DNA from: Achromobacter xylosoxidans
Lineage (GTDB): Bacteria; Pseudomonadota; Gammaproteobacteria; Burkholderiales; Burkholderiaceae_B
Length of the DNA stretch: 64,000 bases
Direction: 5' to 3'
Assembly (NCBI RefSeq): GCF_014490035.1
Contig: NZ_CP061008.1
Span: forward strand, 5,084,001 to 5,148,000
The notes beneath the pieces were generated by a model. That model searched no databases. It was not told the DNA's origin and saw only the letters and a program-made list of their open reading frames with translations. The position numbers and the translations under genes are program-made. Below are positions 10,737 through 18,521 of the stretch, piece after piece; positions within the stretch are counted from its first letter, which is position 1; each line of letters begins with the position of its first letter.

Positions 10737-11608
10737 CGTTTACCTACTCCATGGATGAGCCACGGCATGACGGACTGGGTTACCCCAGCGGCGGCCGCGA
10801 CGGAATTCTTGGCCCGATAGGCCACCGCGGCCGACAGGGCTTCGATCAGCCCCAGGGCAGCGGTTTCGGAATTGGGAATCAGCTGGCGCGCGGAATACGC
10901 ATACAGCAGCACGGAAGCCGTGGGCGCCAGCGGCGAGGTGGGCTTGTCGGTCAGCACCAGCACGGGCACGCCGGCCTGCTTGGCGGCTCCGGCCAGCGTC
11001 ACCGTGTCGGCCAGATAGCGGGGAAAGCCGATGGCGATCACCAGGTCCTTGGACGTCATCCGCGCCATCTGGCGCGCCGCGTGCGACACGCCGCCGGGAC
11101 CGGCCAGTGATTCGACGGAATGCAGATGCATGCAAAGGCCGCGCTGCAACAGGCCGGCCAGGAAACCGCTGGCGCCGAAACCGATGATGAAAACGCGGTC
11201 GGCGGCCAGGATGGCCTCCACTGCCTGCTCGCAGGCGGCGGCGTCCAGCGACTGCAGGTTGCGCTGGGCGTTGCGGATGTCTTCTTCCAGCGTGGCGGCG
11301 AAGATCTGCACGGCGCTGGCGGAATGCGCCAGTTCGGTGCGCAGCTTTTCCACCGGCTCCAGCGCCGCCTCGAAGCCGCGCGCGAGTTCGGCGCGGAACT
11401 GCGGATAGCCCGGCAGGTCCAGGGCGCGCGCAAACCGGTTGGCCGTCGCCACCGATACCCCCACTGCCGCGGCGAACTCATCGATGGTCATGGTGGCGGC
11501 GCGGAACTGGTGCGCCAGCACGTACTCGGCCATCTTGTGCTGAGTACGGCTCAGCGCGGGCTGGGCCCGGGCGATCCGGTCAGCAATCGTAAGTGCAGCC
11601 TTGTTCAT
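10733..11608 (-). CDS. MurR/RpiR family transcriptional regulator
   Basis: Likely local regulator of the iaaA-gsi-peptidase operon. The 291-residue protein has an N-terminal RpiR helix-turn-helix (roughly residues 5-80; core MTIDEFAAAVGVSVATANRFARAL) and a C-terminal SIS domain (residues 125-260; VFIIGFGASGFLAGL and DLVIAIGFPRYLADTV), which in this family senses sugar phosphates such as N-acetylmuramate 6-phosphate. It is the first gene of the operon, overlaps iaaA by 4 nt, and sits beside a 16-bp palindrome, so autoregulation is plausible. The true inducer is unknown. No good Shine-Dalgarno sequence is visible before the ATG. Confidence 0.9.
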   Translation of the reverse strand: MNKAALTIADRIARAQPALSRTQHKMAEYVLAHQFRAATMTIDEFAAAVGVSVATANRFARALDLPGYPQFRAELARGFEAALEPVEKLRTELAHSASAVQIFAATLEEDIRNAQRNLQSLDAAACEQAVEAILAADRVFIIGFGASGFLAGLLQRGLCMHLHSVESLAGPGGVSHAARQMARMTSKDLVIAIGFPRYLADTVTLAGAAKQAGVPVLVLTDKPTSPLAPTASVLLYAYSARQLIPNSETAALGLIEALSAAVAYRAKNSVAAAAGVTQSVMPWLIHGVGKR

Positions 11609-11635
11609 CGAGGAGGGAGGTGTAGCGGGAGTTTA

Positions 11636-11651
11636 TGTAAATCTGTTTACA
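11636..11651. promoter_or_regulatory. Palindromic operator candidate upstream of the RpiR regulator
   Basis: TGTAAA and TTTACA form a perfect inverted repeat separated by four bases, 28 bases before the regulator start, inside an AT-rich 60-bp stretch that is unlike the surrounding DNA. A second perfect palindrome, GGGTATACCC, lies at 11689-11698. Either may bind the RpiR protein; binding is inferred. Confidence 0.5.
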
Positions 11652-11798
11652 AACAAATTTTAGAGAAGAAAATAGATTTTCATACTAAGGGTATACCCGT
11701 GAAAACATGTAACAGTGCATCAAATAAAACGGGGTCGGTTTGAGGTACGCTAAGGCCCGCCCTAATGCCCTCCCACCCCGCCACACCGGATTGACGCT

Positions 11799-12257
11799 AT
11801 GCCCGATTGGATCTGCAAGCCGCACCAGGAACTGACCGTGACCGAGATCTACGCGATCCTGCAGTTGCGCACGGAAGTCTTTGTCATTGAACAGAATTGC
11901 ATCTTCCAGGACATGGACGGCAAGGATCTGATCGGGCAGACCTCGCACCTGATGGCCTGGCAGGACGGCAAGCTCGCGGCCTATTGCCGCATCCTGGATC
12001 CGTCGCTGAAGGACGGCCAGATCGAGATCGGACGCGTCATCACCGCCCCCTGGACCCGCGGCCAGGGCCTGGGCCACGAACTGATCCGCCATGCGATGCA
12101 GGAAGTACGCCTGCGCTGGCCCGGCCGCGCCATGTATCTGGGCGCCCAGGCCCGCTTGCGCAACTACTACGGCGGCCACGGCTTTGTGCAGGTCACCGAG
12201 GAATACATCGAGGACGGCATCCCGCATGTGGGAATGCGGCTCGACGAAACGGCATAA
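11799..12257 (+). CDS. elaA: GNAT family N-acetyltransferase, ElaA type
   Basis: The 152-residue protein fits the ElaA subfamily of acetyl-CoA-dependent N-acetyltransferases. Visible features are the ElaA-type N-terminal half (YAILQLRTEVFVIEQNC, then a DMDGKDL segment), the acetyl-CoA binding loop RGQGLGHELIRHA (residues about 87-99), and the C-terminal GHGFVQVTEEYIEDGIPHVGM, which is typical of ElaA. The acceptor substrate is not known for this family. It stands alone on the plus strand between the divergent RpiR operon and a bidirectional terminator, and converges on the CoA-transferase genes. Confidence 0.88.
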   Translation: MPDWICKPHQELTVTEIYAILQLRTEVFVIEQNCIFQDMDGKDLIGQTSHLMAWQDGKLAAYCRILDPSLKDGQIEIGRVITAPWTRGQGLGHELIRHAMQEVRLRWPGRAMYLGAQARLRNYYGGHGFVQVTEEYIEDGIPHVGMRLDETA

Positions 12258-12282
12258 AAAAACGCCCCGGAGGGGCGTTTTT
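12256..12282. terminator. Bidirectional rho-independent terminator
   Basis: A 7-bp stem (ACGCCCC at 12262-12268 with GGGGCGT at 12272-12278) with a 3-nt loop has an A-run before and a T-run after it. It separates the convergent elaA and scoB genes. Confidence 0.85.
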
Positions 12283-12301
12283 CGTGGGTGCGGCGCAAGG
12301 A

Positions 12302-12955
12302 TTACTTGACCGCCGACACGTCCAGCTTGGCCTGGGTCTTGGACTTGATCTCGTCCACCGTCACGCCCGGCGCCGTTTCCAGCAGCTTGAGGCCGTTTTC
12401 GGTGACTTCCATCACGCCCAGGTCGGTGATGATCAGGTCGACCACGCCCACGCCCGTCAGCGGCAGGTTGCATTCGGACAGCAGCTTGATGTCCTCGGTG
12501 CCGTCCTTCTTCTTGGCCACGTGCTCCATCAGGACCACGACGCGGCCAACGCCCGCCACCAGGTCCATGGCGCCGCCCATGCCCTTGACCATCTTGCCCG
12601 GGATCATCCAGTTGGCCAGGTCGCCCTTTTCGGACACCTGCATGGCGCCAAGAATGGCCAGGTTGATCTTGCCGCCGCGGATCATCGCGAACGAATCCGC
12701 CGACGAGAAGATCGAGGAGCCGGGCAAGGTCGTGACCGTCTGCTTGCCTGCGTTGATGAGGTCGGCGTCGACTTCATCGTCGGTGGGGAACGGGCCGATG
12801 CCCAGCAGGCCGTTCTCGGATTGCAGCCACACTTCCATGCCCTTGGGCACGTGGTTGGCCACCAGGGTCGGCAGGCCGATGCCCAGGTTCACATAAAAGC
12901 CGTCTTGCAGCTCGCGCGCGGCGCGTGCCGCCATTTCATCGCGTGACCATGCCAT
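12302..12955 (-). CDS. scoB: 3-oxoacid CoA-transferase subunit B
   Basis: Beta subunit of a succinyl-CoA:3-ketoacid-type CoA-transferase, moving CoA from succinyl-CoA to acetoacetate or a related 3-oxoacid. The 217 residues include the catalytic-glutamate region [14 protein letters not shown], the [15 protein letters not shown]-terminal motif and the ACDLVAGV-like [16 protein letters not shown] segment. It follows scoA by 11 nt, so the two subunits are made together. Which 3-oxoacid is used (acetoacetate or 3-oxoadipate) cannot be decided from sequence alone; the absence of protocatechuate genes nearby favours the acetoacetate type. Confidence 0.92.
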   Translation of the reverse strand: MAWSRDEMAARAARELQDGFYVNLGIGLPTLVANHVPKGMEVWLQSENGLLGIGPFPTDDEVDADLINAGKQTVTTLPGSSIFSSADSFAMIRGGKINLAILGAMQVSEKGDLANWMIPGKMVKGMGGAMDLVAGVGRVVVLMEHVAKKKDGTEDIKLLSECNLPLTGVGVVDLIITDLGVMEVTENGLKLLETAPGVTVDEIKSKTQAKLDVSAVK

Positions 12956-12966
12956 GTCTGTTCTCC

Positions 12967-13665
12967 TTAGGCCGGGCGAGTGGTGCGTTGTTCGATGCGC
13001 TTTTCGGGCGTGGCGTTCAGCACGATCCGATGCACATAGATGCCGGGCAGATGGATCTGATCGGGATCCAGGCTGCCGGTATCAACGATTTCCTCGACTT
13101 CGACCACCGTGAACTTGCCCGCCATGGCGACGTTCGGATTGAAGTTGCGGGCGGTCTTGCGGAACACCAGGTTGCCGCTGCGGTCGGCGATGTGCGCCTT
13201 GACCAGCGACACGTCCGGCACCAGCGAACGCTCCATCACGTATTGTTGGCCGTCGAACTCGCGGATTTCCTTGCCGTCGGCCACGATGGTGCCCACGCCG
13301 GTGCGGGTGAAGAAGGCCGGGATGCCGGCGCCGCCGGCGCGCAGCTTCTCGGCCAGCGTGCCCTGGGGCGTGAACTCCAGCTCGAGTTCGCCCGACAAAT
13401 ACTGGCGCTCGAATTCCTTGTTTTCGCCCACGTAGGACGCAATCATCTTGCGGACCTGGCGCGTATTGAGCAGCTGGCCCAGGCCGAAGCCGTCGACGCC
13501 CGCGTTATTGCTGATGCAAGTGAGGTCCTTCACGCCCGAATCGCGCAGCGCGGCGATCAGTGCCTCGGGAATGCCGCAAAGGCCGAAACCGCCCACGGCA
13601 ATCATCTGGCCGTCCTTGACGATGCCTGCCAGCGCCTCCTGGGCGCTTGCAAAAACCTTGTCCAT
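12967..13665 (-). CDS. scoA: 3-oxoacid CoA-transferase subunit A
   Basis: Alpha subunit partner of the downstream scoB product. The 232 residues show the family features [13 protein letters not shown] near the N-terminus, [17 protein letters not shown], and [16 protein letters not shown], followed by a [11 protein letters not shown] stretch that corresponds to the glycine-rich CoA-binding half. The ATG is preceded by AGGAG. The pair supplies ketone-body or 3-oxoacid activation and release of acetoacetyl-CoA for thiolysis in the cytosol. Confidence 0.92.
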   Translation of the reverse strand: MDKVFASAQEALAGIVKDGQMIAVGGFGLCGIPEALIAALRDSGVKDLTCISNNAGVDGFGLGQLLNTRQVRKMIASYVGENKEFERQYLSGELELEFTPQGTLAEKLRAGGAGIPAFFTRTGVGTIVADGKEIREFDGQQYVMERSLVPDVSLVKAHIADRSGNLVFRKTARNFNPNVAMAGKFTVVEVEEIVDTGSLDPDQIHLPGIYVHRIVLNATPEKRIEQRTTRPA

Positions 13666-13849
13666 CGCTCCAACTCCTAGTTAAGGTCGAACTTGAAGAG
13701 GGCGCGGCTGCCGGCGCCGGCCCAGCAACACCGTACGGAGTCCTGTGCGGCTGGCGCCTAGGGTGGCGCGCCCTTATTGCTTTTTTGATTTTGCGCTGAT
13801 TTTACCGGCATGGCCGGCCAACGCACGCGCTATTTTGGCCGGCGCCGAT

Positions 13850-14299
13850 TCAAGCCCCGGGCTTGAACATGGCGCCCAGTTTGACCAGCACCTCATGCGG
13901 CCACGGGGCGGACGCATTGGCCACATAGTCCATCCAGACTAGCACGTTGCGCGCGCGGGCATAAGGACCGCCTTCGTCGCCCGCCCTCTCCAGCAGCAAT
14001 TCGAATTCCGCGCTGGAGCGGCCTATGCGCATGAGCTTGTGCGTCACGAGCACATTGGCCGGATAGGTCAACGGCCGCAGGAAATCGCAGGACGCATGCG
14101 CCAGGATGAGTCCCTGATCAGCGGGCAGCGCGAAACCCGCGCCATAGAGTATCTGTATCCGGGCCTCTTCCATGAGGCGGAAATACATCGCATTGTTCAG
14201 ATGGTTCAGAGCGTCCGAGTCGCCCCACCGCAAAGGCAGTTCGACTTGATGGATATCTCCCACGGCCAGGATCCGCGCTGAGGTTTTGTCCGCGTTCAC
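13850..14299 (-). CDS. Acyl-CoA thioesterase, 4HBT hot-dog fold (YbgC-like)
   Basis: Predicted hot-dog-fold thioesterase. The GTG at 14299 is chosen because an AGGAG site lies 6 nt upstream and it gives a normal 149-residue length; longer frames have no such site. The motif LRWGDSDALNHLNNAMYFRLMEEAR (residues about 19-43) is the 4-hydroxybenzoyl-CoA thioesterase signature with its catalytic Asp, and the FLRPLTYPANVLVTHKL strand follows. It would release free acids from acyl-CoAs in the cytosol. It is divergent from the ETF-quinone oxidoreductase gene. The natural acyl chain is not evident. Confidence 0.85.
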   Translation of the reverse strand: MNADKTSARILAVGDIHQVELPLRWGDSDALNHLNNAMYFRLMEEARIQILYGAGFALPADQGLILAHASCDFLRPLTYPANVLVTHKLMRIGRSSAEFELLLERAGDEGGPYARARNVLVWMDYVANASAPWPHEVLVKLGAMFKPGA

Positions 14300-14411
14300 C
14301 AATTGCTCCTGATGGCTAAAAGAAATACGAAGGCAACCATGGCCTCCGCCTGCAATACAATCGCCGATAATACTTCCAGCCATATATGGAATACATACGG
14401 GGAGCTTTGCA

Positions 14412-16058
14412 ATGTCTGAACGCGAGTCGATGGAATATGACGTGGTCGTGGTTGGCGGTGGACCCGCCGGCCTGGCCACTGCTATCCGTCTTAAGCAGTT
14501 GGCCGCTGAGAAGAATCAGGAAATCGGCGTCTGCGTACTTGAAAAGGGCGCGGAACTGGGTGCGCACATCCTGTCCGGCGCCGTCATGGACCCGCTGGCG
14601 CTGACCGAGCTCATCCCCGACTGGAAGGAAAAAGGCGCGCCGCTGAACGTGCCCGTCACGCATGACAAGTTCATGTTCCTGTCCGAAACCGGCGCGCGCA
14701 CCACGCCCAACTGGCTGCTGCCGCCCTGTTTCCACAACGAAGGCAACTACATCGTCCGCCTGGGCGACGTGGTGAAGTGGATGGGCGAGCAGGCCGAGGC
14801 GCTGGGCGTGGACATCTTCCCGGGCTTCGCGGCCGTGGAAGTGCTGTACGACGAGAACGGCGCCGTCCGCGGCGTGGCCACCGGCGACATGGGCGTGGCC
14901 CGCGACGGCTCGCACACCGACCACTACCAGCCCGGCATGGAACTGCACGCCCGCTACACCGTGTTCGCCGAAGGCGCGCGCGGCCAGCTGGGCCGCCAGC
15001 TGATCGACCGCTACAAGCTGGACGACGGCCGCAATCCTCAGTCCTACGGCATCGGCATCAAGGAAATGTGGGAAGTCGATCCGGCCCAATCCAAGCCCGG
15101 CCTGGTGATCCACACCGCCGGCTGGCCGCTGGACGCCGACACCTACGGCGGTTCCTTCCTTTATCACCTGGACAACAATCTGGTGGCGGTGGGCATGATC
15201 GTTGGCCTCGACTACGCCAACCCCTGGCTGTCGCCGTTCGACGAATTCCAGCGCTACAAGACGCACCCCGCCATCCGCGGCACCTTCGAAGGCGGCAAGC
15301 GCATCGCCTACGGCGCGCGCGCCATCACCGCGGGCGGCCTGCTGGCCCTGCCCAAGCTGACCTTCCCGGGCGGCGTGCTGGTCGGCTGCGAGGCCGGCTT
15401 CCTCAATGCCTCGCGCATCAAGGGCAGCCACGCCGCCATCAAGTCCGGCAAGCTGGCCGCCGAAGCCGCGTTCGACGCGCTGCTCGCCGACCGCCGCCAG
15501 GACGAGCTGGCCGCCTACCCCGCGGCCTTCGAGGCTTCCTGGCTGCATGCGGAGCTGAACAAGGCGCGCAACTTCAAGCAGTGGTTCAAGAAGGGCCGCA
15601 CCGTCGCCACCGTGATGACCGGCGTCGAACAGCTGCTGCTCAAGGGCAAGATGCCCTGGACCCTGCGCCACAACAAGCCCGACCATGCCTGTCTGCAGCC
15701 CGCATCGCAATGCGCGCGCATCGACTACCCCAAGCCCGACGGCAAGCTCACCTTCGACAAGCTCAGCTCGGTGTTCATCTCGAACACCAACCATGACGAG
15801 AACGAGCCCATCCACCTGACGCTCAAGGATCCCTCCATACCGGTGCAGGTCAACCTGGCCAAGTACGGCGGCCCGGAATCGCGCTACTGCCCGGCGGGCG
15901 TGTACGAATTCGTCAAGGACGACCACGGCGAGGACCGCCTGCAGATCAACGCGCAGAACTGCGTGCACTGCAAGACCTGCGACATCAAGGACCCGACCCA
16001 GAACATCGTCTGGGTGGCCCCGCAAGGCGGCGAAGGGCCCGTCTACAGCGGCATGTAA
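14412..16058 (+). CDS. Electron-transfer flavoprotein-ubiquinone oxidoreductase
   Basis: Membrane-bound flavoprotein that passes electrons from electron-transfer flavoprotein (reduced by acyl-CoA dehydrogenases) to ubiquinone. The 548 residues contain the FAD Rossmann motif VVVVGGGPAGLATAIRL (residues 10-26), the quinone-binding and membrane-association middle region, the conserved GGVLVGCEAGFLNASRIKGSH segment, and the C-terminal 4Fe-4S cluster site RYCPAGVYEF through NCVHCKTCDIKDP, giving four cysteines. An SD-like GGGGAG is 9 nt before the ATG. It is followed by a strong terminator, so it forms a single-gene transcription unit. Confidence 0.95.
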   Translation: MSERESMEYDVVVVGGGPAGLATAIRLKQLAAEKNQEIGVCVLEKGAELGAHILSGAVMDPLALTELIPDWKEKGAPLNVPVTHDKFMFLSETGARTTPNWLLPPCFHNEGNYIVRLGDVVKWMGEQAEALGVDIFPGFAAVEVLYDENGAVRGVATGDMGVARDGSHTDHYQPGMELHARYTVFAEGARGQLGRQLIDRYKLDDGRNPQSYGIGIKEMWEVDPAQSKPGLVIHTAGWPLDADTYGGSFLYHLDNNLVAVGMIVGLDYANPWLSPFDEFQRYKTHPAIRGTFEGGKRIAYGARAITAGGLLALPKLTFPGGVLVGCEAGFLNASRIKGSHAAIKSGKLAAEAAFDALLADRRQDELAAYPAAFEASWLHAELNKARNFKQWFKKGRTVATVMTGVEQLLLKGKMPWTLRHNKPDHACLQPASQCARIDYPKPDGKLTFDKLSSVFISNTNHDENEPIHLTLKDPSIPVQVNLAKYGGPESRYCPAGVYEFVKDDHGEDRLQINAQNCVHCKTCDIKDPTQNIVWVAPQGGEGPVYSGM

Positions 16059-16088
16059 AGCTACCGGACGCCCGCGCCCGGCAACCAC

Positions 16089-16116
16089 AGGCGCCCCGCG
16101 GGGCGCCTTTTTTTTC
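16089..16116 (+). terminator. Rho-independent terminator after ETF-QO gene
   Basis: GGCGCC(CC) arms at 16090-16097 and 16100-16107 form a G+C hairpin followed by a run of eight T residues (16108-16115). Confidence 0.85.
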
Positions 16117-16133
16117 GACAGGCAGGACTATCC

Positions 16134-16994
16134 ATGACTGAACGCGTACTCCTCATCGGCTGCGGCGACCTGGGTCAGCGCGCGGCCCGGCGCTTCCTCG
16201 CGCGCGGCGACGAAGTCTACGCGCTGCGCCGCAATCCGCCGGCCGGAACGGCGGACGGCATCCGCTGGCTGCGGGGCGACATTTCCCGCGCCGACGGACT
16301 GCCCGCCCTGCCCGATGGCGTCACCCGGCTCATCCACCTGCCCGCGCCCGGCGCGCGCGAAGCCGCCGCCTATCGCGCGGTATTCGTCGATGGCCTGCAA
16401 CACGTGCTGGACGCGCTGGACGCCACGCAGCTCAAGCGCATCGTGTTCGTCTCATCCAGCGCGGTCTACGGCGAACACGAGGGCGGCTGGGTCGACGAAG
16501 ACACGCCGCCCGCGCCGCTGGGCAGCAATGGCCGCATCCTGCTCGAAGCCGAAGCCGCGTTGGCGGCCCGCGGCCTGCCCTCGACCGCCTTGCGGCTGGC
16601 AGGGCTGTATGGGCCCGGACGCCTGCAACTGATCGAACGCCTGCGCCAAGGCGCGGCAGGCGCGCCGGCCTCTCCCCAACACTGGGCCAACCGCATCCAC
16701 ATCGACGACGCGGCTGCGGCCGTGGTCCACCTGGCGCTGCTGCCCCACGCCGCGCCCGTCTACATAGGCTGCGACGATACGCCGCTGCCCTTGCACGAGC
16801 TCTACGCCGACCTCGCCAGGCTGATCGGCGCCCCTGCGCCGCGCGAGGCGGCGGCGCCGGCCAACGTCGGCAGCAAGAAGCTGAGCAACGCCCGCCTGCG
16901 CGCCAGCGGCTTCGCCCTGCAATGGCCGGACTCGCGGCTCGGCTATGCCGCGCTGCTGGCAGCGGCAGGCAACCCGGCCGCGCCGCAGGCATAG
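16134..16994 (+). CDS. SDR-family NAD(P)-dependent epimerase/dehydratase-like protein
   Basis: Extended short-chain dehydrogenase fold of the YeeZ-like type. The 286 residues start with a dinucleotide-binding motif LLIGCGDLGQRAARRFLARG, followed by the VFVSSSAVYGEHEGGWVDED segment that carries a Ser-Tyr pair. The usual YxxxK lysine is replaced, since the sequence near Tyr is AVYGEHEGG, so catalysis may be lost or altered. C-terminal NAD-family elements RLAGLYGPGR and NRIHIDDAAAAV are present. AGGAC precedes the ATG. It reads into the P450-like gene after 72 nt or less; a functional link is possible but unproven. Confidence 0.8.
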   Translation: MTERVLLIGCGDLGQRAARRFLARGDEVYALRRNPPAGTADGIRWLRGDISRADGLPALPDGVTRLIHLPAPGAREAAAYRAVFVDGLQHVLDALDATQLKRIVFVSSSAVYGEHEGGWVDEDTPPAPLGSNGRILLEAEAALAARGLPSTALRLAGLYGPGRLQLIERLRQGAAGAPASPQHWANRIHIDDAAAAVVHLALLPHAAPVYIGCDDTPLPLHELYADLARLIGAPAPREAAAPANVGSKKLSNARLRASGFALQWPDSRLGYAALLAAAGNPAAPQA

Positions 16995-17066
16995 TTCGCC
17001 GCGCATCGAATCGTGACCGTCGAGGCTGGCGGATACTGGCGGCCGTATCCATTACCGGCCATCGCC

Positions 17067-18170
17067 ATGCATCCTGCCCATCCCCTGCAGGCGGTCACTC
17101 ACCCCGACCCCTACCCGTACTACGCCGCGCTGGCGCGCGAGCGGCCGCTGTATCGCGAGGCGGCGCTGGACCTGTGGGTGGCCAGCCATCCGGACACGAT
17201 AGCGGCCATCATGCAACATCCGGCCGCGCGCGTGCGTCCGGCGGCGGAGCCCGTGCCCAAGGCACTGTGCCCAGGCCCGGCGGGCGAACTCTTTGGCCGC
17301 TTCGTGCGCATGAACGACAGCGCAACGCACACGCAGGTGAAGACCCTGCTGAGCGCCTACCTCCGCGAACAGACGGCGCAGGCCTGTATGCCCATGTGGC
17401 CGGATCCGGGCCCGCTGGACGCCGCGGCCGTCGACCGTTACCTGAGCGCCGCGCCGGTGCATGCGCAAGCCGCGTTCCTGGGCCTGCCGCCAGGCCTGTA
17501 CGCGGATTGCGCCGCCGATATCGCGGCGTTCCTGTCCGCGCTGCCCGCCGCCGCAGCGGCGGATCGCATCGAAGCGGGGCACGCCGCCGCGCAGCGTCTG
17601 CAGGCACGCCTGGAGTCGCATCTGCAGGCCCGAGACGCCGCGCCCGCCTTGCGCCGGCTGCGCGACGACGGCGCGCGGGCGGGAATAGCGCCGGCGCTGC
17701 TGGCCGCCAATCTGGCCGGCCTGCTGTTCCAATCCTGCGAGGCCGGCGCAGGCCTGCTGGGCAACGCCATCATCCTGGCCGGACGGCGCGGCCTGCGCGC
17801 GGACCTCACGGACGATGCGGCGCTGGCGCTGATGGATGACGTGGAACGCAGCGACCCGCCGCTGCACAACACGCGGCGCTTTCTCGCCGCCGGCATCGAC
17901 GTCGGCGGTCTATACATCGAAGCCGGCCAGACCGTGCTGCTGGTGCTGGCCGCGGCCGCCACGGTGCAACCCGAGGCGCACTGGACTTTCGGCGCGTTCG
18001 GGCACGCCTGCCCCGGCCGCCTGCCGGCCCGCCAGCATGCGGCGGGCGCGCTCACGCGCCTGCTGCGCGCAGGCCTGGATGCCGCCGCGCTGGCGGCCCG
18101 TTTCCGTTACCGGCCGCTGCCCAACGCGCGCGTGCCGCAGTTTGATTTTTCCGAGGAGCAAGCGCCATGA
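17067..18170 (+). CDS. Degenerate cytochrome P450-like protein
   Basis: P450-fold protein with an unusual active site. From the chosen ATG it has 367 residues, shorter than the 400 or so normal for bacterial P450s; an earlier GTG at 17013 would add 18. The N-terminus DPYPYYAALARERPLY and the heme-thiolate loop FGAFGHACPG (invariant Cys kept, second Gly changed to Phe) identify the fold. The ExxR motif of the K helix reads DVER (Glu to Asp), the I-helix oxygen-activation motif AGxxT is replaced by FQSCEAGAG, and the meander between the K-helix region and the heme loop is almost absent. Its stop overlaps the start of the next gene (ATGA), so the two are translationally coupled. Function unknown. 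Confidence 0.75.
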   Translation: MHPAHPLQAVTHPDPYPYYAALARERPLYREAALDLWVASHPDTIAAIMQHPAARVRPAAEPVPKALCPGPAGELFGRFVRMNDSATHTQVKTLLSAYLREQTAQACMPMWPDPGPLDAAAVDRYLSAAPVHAQAAFLGLPPGLYADCAADIAAFLSALPAAAAADRIEAGHAAAQRLQARLESHLQARDAAPALRRLRDDGARAGIAPALLAANLAGLLFQSCEAGAGLLGNAIILAGRRGLRADLTDDAALALMDDVERSDPPLHNTRRFLAAGIDVGGLYIEAGQTVLLVLAAAATVQPEAHWTFGAFGHACPGRLPARQHAAGALTRLLRAGLDAAALAARFRYRPLPNARVPQFDFSEEQAP

Positions 18171-18511
18171 TCGCAGTGATATTCGAAGTCGAACCCGCCC
18201 ACGGCGACCCCAATCCCTATCTGCACATCGCCGCCGGCCTCATCGACGAACTGAAGGCCGTGGACGGCTTCATCTCGGTCGAACGATTCCAGAGCCTGTC
18301 CGAGCCGGGCAAGCTGCTGTCGCTCTCGTTCTGGCGCGATGAAGCGGCGGTCCAGCGCTGGCGCACGCTGGAGTCGCACCGCCGGGCCCAGGAAGCCGGG
18401 CGCGGCGGCGTCTTCGCCAATTACCGCCTGCGCGTCGCGCAGGTGCTGCGCGACTATGGCATGAACCAGCGCGACGCGGCACCCGCCGACAGCCGCGAGC
18501 GGCACGGCTGA
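18167..18511 (+). CDS. Antibiotic biosynthesis monooxygenase (ABM) domain protein
   Basis: A 114-residue dimeric alpha-beta-barrel (ferredoxin-like) protein of the ABM/YgiN type. The core IAVIFEVEPAHGDPNPYLHIAAGLIDEL, GFISVERFQSLSEPGKLLSLSFWRDEAAVQRW and HRRAQEAGRGGVFANYRLRVAQV show the typical strand-helix order with the conserved Trp-Arg stretch. Members act as cofactor-free monooxygenases, heme-degrading enzymes or isomerases. It overlaps the upstream P450-like gene by 4 nt, which suggests the two products act together, for example on one small aromatic substrate. It converges with the ABC transporter operon, with a 10-nt gap. Confidence 0.85.
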   Translation: MIAVIFEVEPAHGDPNPYLHIAAGLIDELKAVDGFISVERFQSLSEPGKLLSLSFWRDEAAVQRWRTLESHRRAQEAGRGGVFANYRLRVAQVLRDYGMNQRDAAPADSRERHG

Positions 18512-18521
18512 GGCCTGTGCC

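Noticed and set aside
17013..17066. Upstream GTG start for the P450-like gene
   Set aside because: No ribosome site and the extra residues do not resemble a P450 N-terminus; cannot be fully excluded.
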